DNA of 64,000 bases, from assembly GCA_028293125.1 (NCBI GenBank), contig JAQGPJ010000049.1:168970-232969 (forward strand). Direction: 5' to 3'. Under the pieces are notes generated by a model. The model did not search any database. It was not told the DNA's origin and saw only the letters and a program-made list of their open reading frames with translations. Position 1 is the first letter of the stretch; every line of letters starts with the position of its first letter. The stretch is from Verrucomicrobiales bacterium (GTDB lineage Bacteria > Verrucomicrobiota > Verrucomicrobiia > Verrucomicrobiales > V1-33). The position numbers were made by a program, and so were the translations under genes. Below are positions 54,409 through 62,397 of this stretch, piece by piece.

Positions 54409-55935
54409 ATGGCCGAAGCCGCCAATCACGACTCCCATCACGCGCCGCATGCCGATGGTCCTTCCCGGGCGAAGGTCCTGCTGCGCGAGCCTCTGGTGCT
54501 GAACAACCGTTCCTTCAGCTGGGTCACGAACCGGGTTGCCGGCATCGTGGAGAATCCCCAGCCCTGGGGATGGTGGTGGATTGTGGTGCCCTGCGCCCTG
54601 CTGGCGGGCTTCATGGCCTTCTGCTTCACCTACCTGGTCTCCACCGGTGTCGGGGTCTGGGGGCCCAACCACCCGGTCGCCTGGGGATGGGACATCACCA
54701 ACTTCGTGTTCTGGATCGGTATCGGCCACGCCGGAACGCTGATCTCCGCCATTCTCTACTTGACCCGTCAGAAGTGGCGCACGGCGGTGAACCGCGCGGC
54801 GGAGGCCATGACCATCTTCGCGGTGATGTGCGCCGGACTTTTCCCGGCCCTGCATGTGGGCCGTGTATGGATGGCCTGGTTCCTTGCCCCGGTGCCCAAC
54901 AGCAATCAGATCTGGCAGAACTTCAAGTCCCCGCTGCTCTGGGACGTGTTCGCGGTTTCGACCTACTTCAGTGTCTCCGTGGTCTTCTGGTTCCTCGGTC
55001 TGGTTCCCGACCTTGCCACTCTCCGTGACCGCTGCAAGCCAGGCATCCGCAAAATGGCCTATGGCCTCTTTGCCCTCGGCTGGCGTGGCGGCAACCGTCA
55101 GTGGCGGCACTATGAGGTGGCCTACATGCTCCTGGCCGGCCTCTCCACGCCGCTGGTGCTCTCGGTGCATACGGTCGTTTCCTTCGACTTCGCCACCTCC
55201 ATCGTCCCCGGCTGGCACACCACCATTTTCCCGCCCTATTTCGTGGCGGGTGCCATCTTCGGCGGGTTCGCCATGGTGCTGACCCTTATGATCCCGGTCC
55301 GGAAAATCTATGGGCTGCAGGATCTCTTCACCATGAAGCACATCGACAACATGGCGAAGATCATCCTGCTCACCGGCACCATCGTCGGTTACGCCTATCT
55401 GATGGAGCTCTTTATCGCCTGGTACTCCGGCAGCCTGTTCGAGTTCGATGCGTTCAAATGGCGTATTCTATACGGCCCCTACACTTGGGCCTACTACTGC
55501 ATGTTCTTCTGCAACGTGATCGCCCCGCAGGCCTTCTGGTGGAAGAAATGCCGTGAGAACCTCTTTATCGTCATGGTGGTCTGCATGTTCGTGAACGCCG
55601 GCATGTGGTACGAGCGCTTCGTCATCATCGTCACCACCCTGGCCCGCGACTTCCTGCCGGGCGCATGGGACATGTATCATCCCTCCTGGGTGGAGATCTG
55701 GACCTTCATCGGCACCTTCGGAATGTTCCTGATGCTGTTCCTGATCTTCCTGCGCTTCCTCCCGGTCATCGCCATTGCGGAAATCAAAGGCGTGCTCCCC
55801 GAAGCTGATCCCCACTACGATCCCTCCATGGTCAAGCGCGACAACGTGGTGGCCCCACCCGCCTACGAGGGGGATCCCCATGAGGTTTCCGGCCAGCCCG
55901 CCACCGTGACCATTCCCGGTGCCGCCACGGTCTGA
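54409..55935 (+). CDS. actC: Alternative complex III subunit ActC, NrfD-like quinol-binding protein
   Basis: From ATG 54409 (508 residues; a TTG at 54397 adds four) the protein has about ten transmembrane helices of the NrfD/PsrC type. It shows [27 protein letters not shown], a conserved quinol-site histidine context, and [36 protein letters not shown]. ActC and ActF form the membrane core of ACIII, and ActC holds the quinol site. Leader TCCTCTCCA has no Shine-Dalgarno. It starts 55 bases after actB. Confidence 0.95.
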   Translation: MAEAANHDSHHAPHADGPSRAKVLLREPLVLNNRSFSWVTNRVAGIVENPQPWGWWWIVVPCALLAGFMAFCFTYLVSTGVGVWGPNHPVAWGWDITNFVFWIGIGHAGTLISAILYLTRQKWRTAVNRAAEAMTIFAVMCAGLFPALHVGRVWMAWFLAPVPNSNQIWQNFKSPLLWDVFAVSTYFSVSVVFWFLGLVPDLATLRDRCKPGIRKMAYGLFALGWRGGNRQWRHYEVAYMLLAGLSTPLVLSVHTVVSFDFATSIVPGWHTTIFPPYFVAGAIFGGFAMVLTLMIPVRKIYGLQDLFTMKHIDNMAKIILLTGTIVGYAYLMELFIAWYSGSLFEFDAFKWRILYGPYTWAYYCMFFCNVIAPQAFWWKKCRENLFIVMVVCMFVNAGMWYERFVIIVTTLARDFLPGAWDMYHPSWVEIWTFIGTFGMFLMLFLIFLRFLPVIAIAEIKGVLPEADPHYDPSMVKRDNVVAPPAYEGDPHEVSGQPATVTIPGAATV

Positions 55936-55995
55936 CCCTTCCCCGCGAATGATCCAGCCTTTTTCCTCACCTTTTCAATCTTTCCCGTTTTACCA

Positions 55996-56550
55996 GTGAG
56001 CAACCCATTGAAACGCGTTCACGGCTACCTTGCGGAGTTCTCCTCCGTGAAGGAAGTCTTTCATGCCGCCGAAAAGGTGAGGCATGCCGGCTTTTCCAGC
56101 TGGGATGTCCACACTCCTTTTCCAATCCACGGAATGGATGACGCCATGGGACTTCCGCGGTCCATCCTCCCCCGTTTCGTGTTCGTCGGCGGCGCTCTCG
56201 GTCTCACCACCGCCTTTCTGCTGGAATTCCTCACCCAGGTGGTCATTTACCCCACCGTGGTGCAGGCCAAGCCGGCCAACATCTTCACCATCCCGGCCTT
56301 CTTCCCGGTGATGTTCGAACTCACGATTCTCTTCTCGGCCTTCACCGCCCTTTTCACCTGTCTGGTGATGATGAAGCTGCCGCGTCTGCACCACCCGCTG
56401 TTCAACTCCCAGCGTTTTGGCCGCTTCTCCGACGACAAGTTCTTCATCTGCATCGAGGCCCGCGATCCCAAGTTCTCAACTGAAAAGACCAAGTCCTTTC
56501 TTTCGGGTCTGGGCGCTGACAGCGTCGAACTCGTGGAGGACGAACTTTAA
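55996..56550 (+). CDS. actD: Alternative complex III subunit ActD (DUF3341)
   Basis: The 184-residue protein begins at GTG 55996 behind a pyrimidine-rich leader; no ATG fits. It has an N-terminal alpha/beta domain (VHGYLAEFSSVKEVFHAAEKVRHAGFSSWDVHTPFPIHGMDDAMGL), two transmembrane helices (about 62-84 and 102-127) and a C-terminal region PLFNSQRFGRFSDDKFFICIEA. This is the DUF3341 architecture of ActD, which carries no cofactor and stabilises the complex. Confidence 0.93.
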   Translation: MSNPLKRVHGYLAEFSSVKEVFHAAEKVRHAGFSSWDVHTPFPIHGMDDAMGLPRSILPRFVFVGGALGLTTAFLLEFLTQVVIYPTVVQAKPANIFTIPAFFPVMFELTILFSAFTALFTCLVMMKLPRLHHPLFNSQRFGRFSDDKFFICIEARDPKFSTEKTKSFLSGLGADSVELVEDEL

Positions 56551-56598
56551 GCCAACCCTCCGGAGCGGCCCCGAATACCTGACCCATTTTTCCGTCCC

Positions 56599-57357
56599 AT
56601 GCGATACTTCTTTTTCGCCTATCTCCTGAGCATTGTGCTGGTGGTTGGATTCGCCGGATTCCGCGGCGACAAGTTCACGCACACGCCCATTGAGATTTTC
56701 AATGACATGGATCAGCAGGCCAAGGTGAAGGCCCAGGGCAGCAACGCCTTTTTCGCCGATGGCGTGGGATCCCGCAAACCGGTCACCGGCACCATTCCCA
56801 TGGGCTTGAAAATCCCGGATGGCACCGCCGCCTCCGGTGGCTTCGCGGTTTATGGATTCTCCCATGGCAGCGATTATTACAATACAGGCAAAATCGGGGA
56901 TTTCTGGGGCGATGGCTTTCCGGAACAGGTCACGGTGGATGCCGCCTTCGTGCGCCTCGGCCGGGAGCGTTACGACATCAACTGCACCCCCTGTCATGGC
57001 AGAGCGGGCAATGGCCTGGGCATCACCAGCCAATACGGGATGGCCAACATCGCCAACTTCAGCACTCCCAGCTTCCTCAATCCCCAGGCGGCGGACTACC
57101 GCTCCAACGGCAACATCTTTGACACCATCACCCATGGCAGAGGCCAGATGGGCCCCTACGGTGCCAATATCCCGGTGAAGGAGCGCTGGGCCATCATCGC
57201 CTGGGTCCGCACCATGGAGATCAGCCGCACCGCCCCGCTGTCCGAGCCCTCCATCAGGGATGCCTGGACCGCCCTCGCCCCGCCCCCCTCCACCGCCGCG
57301 GCTGCCCCGGCAACCCCACCTGCGGCCGCGCCCGCAGCTCCCGCCGCCGCTCAATAA
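56599..57357 (+). CDS. actE: Alternative complex III subunit ActE, monohaem cytochrome c
   Basis: The 252-residue protein has an N-terminal hydrophobic anchor (about 5-20), a long periplasmic part, and one haem site CTPCH (129-133) with a later Met in GRGQMGPYG as the probable sixth ligand. The tail from about 225 is Ala/Pro-rich and disordered. ActE takes electrons from ActA and passes them to the terminal oxidase. The spacing to actD is 48 bases. No ribosome binding site precedes the ATG (leader TTTTTCCGTCCC). Confidence 0.93.
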   Translation: MRYFFFAYLLSIVLVVGFAGFRGDKFTHTPIEIFNDMDQQAKVKAQGSNAFFADGVGSRKPVTGTIPMGLKIPDGTAASGGFAVYGFSHGSDYYNTGKIGDFWGDGFPEQVTVDAAFVRLGRERYDINCTPCHGRAGNGLGITSQYGMANIANFSTPSFLNPQAADYRSNGNIFDTITHGRGQMGPYGANIPVKERWAIIAWVRTMEISRTAPLSEPSIRDAWTALAPPPSTAAAAPATPPAAAPAAPAAAQ

Positions 57358-57398
57358 GCCAAGCAAAAGTCCCTTTCTCCTTTCTCTTTCCTGCCCGC

Positions 57399-58769
57399 AT
57401 GAGCCATCACGTCGCCGTCAACCACCTTCCGCCCGAAGGCGAGAAGCTGCAGATCACGAAATTCCTCACATGGCGCATTGTCCTGCTGCTTGTCGGAATC
57501 GCGGGAGCGGCCGCCTCCGGATTTATCTTCTTGGAAGGTGGCGAGCAGGCCAATTCCTACGCTTTCAGTTATCTTTTCGCACTGGAGGTCTTCTTCACGA
57601 TCACCACGGGTGCAGTCTTCTGGGTGCTGCTGCACAACGCCTCCAACTCCTCCTGGGGGGTGGCCATCCGCCGGATTCCGGAAGTGATGACCCAGCTGTA
57701 TCTGCCGCTGTTCGTGCTCGCACTGCCGATTTTTGCGCCCTATCCGCTTGGGAGCCTTAAAAAGCCGGAGTGGACCCAGAGGATGTATGAGTGGATCGGC
57801 ATCCATGCTCAGATTGCCAGCAATCCTCCTTCCGGCGCTGAAAACCTGCGCGATGGCCTGGCCCTGAGCCACGGGACCAGCCTGCTCTACAAAAAATATC
57901 CTTACCTGCACAACGGTTTTGATCTCCACGGAGGTCTGCTGCCCGGCTGGGACCTGCGGGTGATCATCTTTTTCGGCCTGCTGTTCTTCATCGGCCGCCG
58001 CATGCTCAATCTTTCCCTGGAGCAGGACCGCACCGGCGCTGTCGGACCCACTTTCCGCGCCCGCTTCCACGCCTGCTGGATGCTGCCGGTTTTCGCCGTC
58101 TGCTCCACCTTCGCCAGCATCGACTGGATCATGAGCCTGAACTACACGTGGTTCTCCACCATGTTCGGCGTCAATGTCTTCGCCGGCGGTGCCCTCGCCT
58201 CCATGGCGGTCATCATTCTGGTCGTGGGCACGCTGGTGAAAACCGGCCATTTCAGGCACATCGTCAGCGCGGAGCACTTCCACCTGATGGGCAAGCTGAT
58301 GCACTCCTTCGTGATTTTCTGGGCCTACATCGCCTTCAGCCAGTTCTTCCTCATCTGGTATGCCAACATCCCGGAGGAAACCCAGTTCTACGCCATCCGG
58401 AACACCGGAGGCTGGTGGCACTTCTCCCTGGCGCTGGTTTTCGCCCACTTCGCCATTCCCTTCGTATTTCTTCTGAAGCGCGATGCGAAGCGCAATCTGA
58501 ACGCCGTGATGGCCGCCTCCCTGTTCGTGGTCGTCGTGCACATGATGGAGCTCTACTGGATGATCATTCCAGAGCGCGGCCGCTCCCTTTACAATTTCAG
58601 CAGCGCTCCGGACAACGCCACCTTCATGCGTGACGTATTGTTTGACGGCCTTGCCTTCCTGACCTTCCTCGGCATCTACGGCTTCTTCCTCATCCGCGGA
58701 CTGGCGAAACACAGCATCTACCCCTGCGGCGACCCCCGCTTGGAGGAGTCCGTGAATGTGGTCAGCTGA
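57399..58769 (+). CDS. actF: Alternative complex III subunit ActF, integral membrane protein
   Basis: The 456-residue ActF is a NrfD-like paralogue of ActC with about ten helices. Landmarks are TKFLTWRIVLLLVGIAGAA, FFTITTGAVFWVLLHNASNSSWGVAIRRIPEVM, FRARFHACWMLPVFAVCSTFASIDWIMSLNYTWFSTMFGVNVFAGG and MHSFVIFWAYIAFSQFFLIWYANIPEET. It pairs with ActC in the ACIII membrane core and has been suggested to take part in proton movement. The gene begins 41 bases after actE behind the leader CTTTCCTGCCCGC, without Shine-Dalgarno. Confidence 0.94.
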   Translation: MSHHVAVNHLPPEGEKLQITKFLTWRIVLLLVGIAGAAASGFIFLEGGEQANSYAFSYLFALEVFFTITTGAVFWVLLHNASNSSWGVAIRRIPEVMTQLYLPLFVLALPIFAPYPLGSLKKPEWTQRMYEWIGIHAQIASNPPSGAENLRDGLALSHGTSLLYKKYPYLHNGFDLHGGLLPGWDLRVIIFFGLLFFIGRRMLNLSLEQDRTGAVGPTFRARFHACWMLPVFAVCSTFASIDWIMSLNYTWFSTMFGVNVFAGGALASMAVIILVVGTLVKTGHFRHIVSAEHFHLMGKLMHSFVIFWAYIAFSQFFLIWYANIPEETQFYAIRNTGGWWHFSLALVFAHFAIPFVFLLKRDAKRNLNAVMAASLFVVVVHMMELYWMIIPERGRSLYNFSSAPDNATFMRDVLFDGLAFLTFLGIYGFFLIRGLAKHSIYPCGDPRLEESVNVVS

Positions 58770-58802
58770 TTTGACTTAATTTTCCCAATTCACCAAACGA
58801 TC

Positions 58803-59192
58803 ATGGACGAACATCCTGGAGACACGCTGGGCAAACGCTTCCTCACCTTCTGGGGAGTCCTCGGCAGTATTGCCGCCGTGGCCCTGCTGGTGGGGGCTTA
58901 CCGCCTCATCCGGCTGCCATCCGACGATTCCGCCAATGACGGCGGTGCCGGCAATGCCCGCCTGAACATCCTGCTCACCACCCGGCATGCCCAGGACGAT
59001 GAGTACAGCAAAACGGCGGAGGTGGAGGCCGGCAAAACTGTCCGCCTTCCGGCGGACACCGTGATCCCCTACGCTGTCAAGAAGCTGAGCGCCCACAAAG
59101 CCGCCCCCAGCGCCGTGATGACCCCGGACGGAGTGCAGAAAGCCGCCCAGAAGACCCACGATCCCAATCTCTCCATTTTCGAAGGCAAGTAA
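58803..59192 (+). CDS. Small single-helix membrane protein in the ACIII operon
   Basis: The 129-residue protein has one transmembrane helix (about 13-36) and a polar periplasmic part without cysteine or haem motif (GNARLNILLTTRHAQDDEYSKTAEVEAG). The last residues DPNLSIFEGK are conserved-looking and could dock to a partner. No family is recognised. Its location between actF and the CcoN-like gene suggests an accessory subunit that links the two modules. Confidence 0.75.
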   Translation: MDEHPGDTLGKRFLTFWGVLGSIAAVALLVGAYRLIRLPSDDSANDGGAGNARLNILLTTRHAQDDEYSKTAEVEAGKTVRLPADTVIPYAVKKLSAHKAAPSAVMTPDGVQKAAQKTHDPNLSIFEGK

Positions 59193-59216
59193 CCGCCTCC
59201 CCGACCTTCTTTTACC

Positions 59217-60704
59217 ATGAGTCAGGACGACCAGAACCAGCACTCCCCGGAAGTCACCCAAGAGGACATTCTCCAGCGGGCGGCGATTGATAAATCGACG
59301 CGCCTGCCGGTCTTGTTCTTCTTCACCAGCGCCGCCGCGTGGCTGCTGGTGGCGACCTTGCTGGGCCTTATTTCCTCCACCAAACTGGTCGCCCCCGGTT
59401 TTCTGGGGATTGAATGGCTCAACTATGGCCGCAGCCAGCCCGCTTTCCTGAATGCCCTCCTTTACGGCTGGGCTTTCCAGGCAGGATTCGGCGTCATGAT
59501 CTGGCTGATGGCCCGCCTGTGCCGCTCGGAACTCAAAAATCCGATCACGCTGGTGGTGGCCGGACATTTCTGGAATCTCGGCGTCACCCTTGGTGTCGGC
59601 GGCATTCTTGCCGGTCTCGGCACCCCCATGAAGTGGCTGGAATTCCCCTCCTTCGCCTGGCCCATCCTGCTGATCAGCTATTCCCTCATTGTGGTCTGGC
59701 TGGTGGTGATGTTCACGGCCCGCCGCAGAGGCCATGTCTTCATCTCGCAGTGGTATGTGCTGGCCGCCTGTTTCACTTTCCCCTGGCTCTACCTCACGGC
59801 CAACCTCTTCCTGAATGTCATGAAGAAATCCGGCGTCGCCGGACCGGCCATCGCCTCTTGGTACGCCAATAACATCCTGTTCCTCTGGCTGGTGCCGGTG
59901 GGACTGGCCTCCTCCTACTTCATCATTCCGAAAATCGTCGGAAAACCCATTCACTCCTACCAGCTGGCCACTTTGGCCTTCTGGGGACTGGTGGGCCTCG
60001 CTCCCTGGACCGGTGCCCAGGATCTGGTGGGCGGCCCGATTCCGGCGCTCATCCCGGCCTTCGCCGGCACCGCCCAGGTGCTGCTGCTCATCCCGGTGAT
60101 CGCCGTGGCCTTCAACCACTACCTGACGGTCCGGGGCCAGCACGGCTTGGTCGAACTGAGCCCCAGTCTCCGGTTCACGTTCTTCGGCTCCATCGGTTAT
60201 GTGGTGGTGTCCGTGATGGCCGCCGGTCTGTCCTTCATGACCGTGGCCCGCTACACCGCCTTCAGTTACACTCAGGACGCGGTGGCCATGACCGGCATCT
60301 ACATGTTCTTCACCATGACCATGTTCGGAGCCATCTATTTCATCGTTCCCCGGGTCACGGGGTGTGAATGGCTCAGCGGTGCCCGTATCCGATTCCACTT
60401 CTGGGGTTCGGCCTATGCCTGCATCGCCATGTGCGTGCTGCTGCTGGCCGCCGGGTTCTCCCACGGGGCTGCCATCGATGAGTGGGAAAAGGATCTCCAG
60501 TCCGCCATCATCTTCTCACGGGGCTATCTCATTGGCCGGATCATGATCTGGCTCTTCCTCGCCGCCGCCAATTTCGTTTTCCTGATCCACCTCGCGCTGA
60601 TGGTCATGAACCGCGGACGCCTGGCCGGAACCCCCACCCTGATCCACCAGCCTCACGAGGATCAGGCGGAACCCGTCATCATCACTGAAGGAATCAAGGC
60701 ATGA
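59217..60704 (+). CDS. CcoN-like haem-copper oxidase subunit I lacking the metal ligands
   Basis: The 495-residue membrane protein follows the cbb3-type subunit I pattern over its length (about 12 helices): NALLYGWAFQAGFGVMIW, RRGHVFISQWYVLAACFTFPWLYL, LAPWTGAQDLVGGPIPA and FFTMTMFGAIYFIVPRVTG. At every site where CcoN has a haem or CuB histidine another residue stands, judged by eye: Phe77 in helix 2, Asn218 (WYANN) in helix 6, Gln268-Asp269 (TGAQDL instead of TGxHHL) in helix 7, Val356 and Met358 in helix 10. It cannot bind haem b, b3 and CuB in the normal way. The reading frame is intact, with no sign of decay. Its stop overlaps the CcoO-like gene (ATGA). Confidence 0.9.
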   Translation: MSQDDQNQHSPEVTQEDILQRAAIDKSTRLPVLFFFTSAAAWLLVATLLGLISSTKLVAPGFLGIEWLNYGRSQPAFLNALLYGWAFQAGFGVMIWLMARLCRSELKNPITLVVAGHFWNLGVTLGVGGILAGLGTPMKWLEFPSFAWPILLISYSLIVVWLVVMFTARRRGHVFISQWYVLAACFTFPWLYLTANLFLNVMKKSGVAGPAIASWYANNILFLWLVPVGLASSYFIIPKIVGKPIHSYQLATLAFWGLVGLAPWTGAQDLVGGPIPALIPAFAGTAQVLLLIPVIAVAFNHYLTVRGQHGLVELSPSLRFTFFGSIGYVVVSVMAAGLSFMTVARYTAFSYTQDAVAMTGIYMFFTMTMFGAIYFIVPRVTGCEWLSGARIRFHFWGSAYACIAMCVLLLAAGFSHGAAIDEWEKDLQSAIIFSRGYLIGRIMIWLFLAAANFVFLIHLALMVMNRGRLAGTPTLIHQPHEDQAEPVIITEGIKA

Positions 60705-61507
60705 ACAGTCTGAAAAATTTTGTCCTGACACTGGGCGCCTGTTTCGCCGTCCCCACCTATTTCATGGTGGTCCGGCCCTACACGTCCGAACGTGACCGCC
60801 TGCCGGTGGCCTACGTCATGGAGGATCCGGGTTCGGGTAAGGCATTCGACCCGGCGGAGCAGAAGGGCCTTTATTACCCTTCGGTATTCAGCGGCGACCG
60901 CAAGCGTGGCGAGGAGATTTACGCCCGTGAGGGCTGCGCCCAATGCCATACCCAGGTGATCCGCCCCGCTTATGCCGGTATTGATCAGTTCAAGAAAGGC
61001 TGGGGCCATGATCAAAGTGGCAGCGCCGCCCCCGTCGCCACCCGGCCAACCTACATGTGGGACTACCTGCATGAGGACTTCGCCCTCCTCGGCCAGCGCC
61101 GTATTGGCCCGGATCTCGCAAACGCCGGATACCGCTTTCAGGGCGATCTGACCGGTCTTACGCTGGCGGCCGACGCGGAGAAGATCAGTGCCCAGAAAGC
61201 CATTGGCCTGAACAATTTCTACCTTTACCTCTACGCTCCCCGCGTTCGCAAAGCCTGGTCCAACAGTCCCCGGTATGCCCACTTGTTCACAGTCAGGCGC
61301 AAGGAGGGAACCGGTGCTTCGGATGCTTTGAAGCTGCCGGAGAATCTCTCTCCTGAACTGGCCGCGGAGCTCAATCCTCCCGCCGGCATGGAGATCGTCC
61401 CCACCAGCGCCGCCCGTGCGCTGGCCAGCTACATCCTGGGGCTCAAACGTGATGCTCCATTGCCTGTGTCCATCACCGGAGCCCCAGCCAAACAGGAGTC
61501 CAAGTAA
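60701..61507 (+). CDS. CcoO-like membrane-bound monohaem cytochrome c
   Basis: The 268-residue protein has an N-terminal membrane helix (about 5-24) and one haem motif CAQCHTQVIRP (Cys79, Cys82, His83). The CcoO family block QRRIGPDLANAGYRF follows near residue 135, with a FYLYLYAPR segment near 175, where CcoO has HLxxP. This order identifies a CcoO homologue. In real cbb3 oxidase CcoO passes electrons to CcoN; here the partner lacks cofactors, so electrons probably continue to another acceptor such as the aa3 oxidase. It overlaps the upstream gene by four bases. Confidence 0.85.
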   Translation: MNSLKNFVLTLGACFAVPTYFMVVRPYTSERDRLPVAYVMEDPGSGKAFDPAEQKGLYYPSVFSGDRKRGEEIYAREGCAQCHTQVIRPAYAGIDQFKKGWGHDQSGSAAPVATRPTYMWDYLHEDFALLGQRRIGPDLANAGYRFQGDLTGLTLAADAEKISAQKAIGLNNFYLYLYAPRVRKAWSNSPRYAHLFTVRRKEGTGASDALKLPENLSPELAAELNPPAGMEIVPTSAARALASYILGLKRDAPLPVSITGAPAKQESK

Positions 61508-61524
61508 GCGCCCCTCTTTCCGTC

Positions 61525-62349
61525 ATGTCCACTTTTTCGCCTTTTCAGTCGCCGGATGGCACCGAAACCGACTACAGCCGCAAGCTGAATGTCTCCTCCA
61601 CCCATGCGGCCGCCGCCCGGGAAAAGGGAAACCTCTCCGTCTCCCGCACCCCGCTCTCCCTGTGGGCGCTGATTCCCATCTGCGCCGTGGCTGTGGCCGC
61701 CGGCGGTTACCTGGCGGGCAACGTGGGCTGGGGACCCAATCTGCAGGGTTATAATGCGGTTCCCGAGCTTCCGGGAGGAGAGGGGAATGGTCCTCCTCCT
61801 CTATCGCCCTATGACCCCAAAGTCTGGGTGGCCAAAGGCAAAGCGGAATACGGAACAGTGTGCATCAGCTGCCATCAAGGCACAGGCGAAGGCCAGCCTG
61901 GCCAATATCCGCCTTTGAAGGGTTCTGAATGGGTCCTGCATGGTGAGGAGCGCCTGATCTCCATCCTTTTGCATGGCATCAGCGGCCCGCTGACGGTCAA
62001 TGGCAAAAGCTTCAATGGTCTTATGCCCCCCCAGGGCGGTGCCAAGAACGATGCCGTGATTGGTCAGATCGCCTCCTACGTCCGCAATGAATGGGGCAAC
62101 ACCGGAAGCCTCATTTATGATGATCAGGTGAAGGTTGTGCGCGCCAAACTCGCCTCCCGCACTTCTCCCTTTTCAGAAGCGGAGTTGAAGCAGATCGATC
62201 CCGAGGGTAACCTGCCTCCCTCCAAACGCAACGCCGCCCCTGCCGAGGGTGCGGCGCCTGCCGCCGGAGGCCCTGCTCCGGTCGCCGCCGGAGCCCCTGC
62301 GCCCGCCGCAGCACCCGCTGCCGCGTCTGCTCCCGCCCCCGCTAAATAA
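61525..62349 (+). CDS. CcoP-like membrane-anchored monohaem cytochrome c
   Basis: The 274-residue protein has a cytoplasmic N-terminus, one transmembrane helix (about 45-64) and a cytochrome c domain with CISCHQGTGEGQPG (Cys113, Cys116, His117). A Met in NGLMPPQGG near residue 175 is the likely axial ligand. The CcoP/cytochrome c-555-like layout is kept, but a classical CcoP has two haems and this has one. The C-terminal ~55 residues are Ala/Pro-rich. It may be the electron donor to the aa3-type subunit I encoded next. Its start lies 17 bases after the CcoO-like stop. Confidence 0.82.
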   Translation: MSTFSPFQSPDGTETDYSRKLNVSSTHAAAAREKGNLSVSRTPLSLWALIPICAVAVAAGGYLAGNVGWGPNLQGYNAVPELPGGEGNGPPPLSPYDPKVWVAKGKAEYGTVCISCHQGTGEGQPGQYPPLKGSEWVLHGEERLISILLHGISGPLTVNGKSFNGLMPPQGGAKNDAVIGQIASYVRNEWGNTGSLIYDDQVKVVRAKLASRTSPFSEAELKQIDPEGNLPPSKRNAAPAEGAAPAAGGPAPVAAGAPAPAAAPAAASAPAPAK

Positions 62350-62397
62350 ACTTCTCCGCGCCTCCCCAGCACGCCACTCCCAAACCCGGATTTCCCC

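Noticed and set aside
51255..54425. A 1056-codon open frame antisense to actB
   Set aside because: It is the reverse-frame shadow of a high-GC gene: rich in His, Gly, Arg and Val, no domain, and fully covered by the certain ActB sequence.
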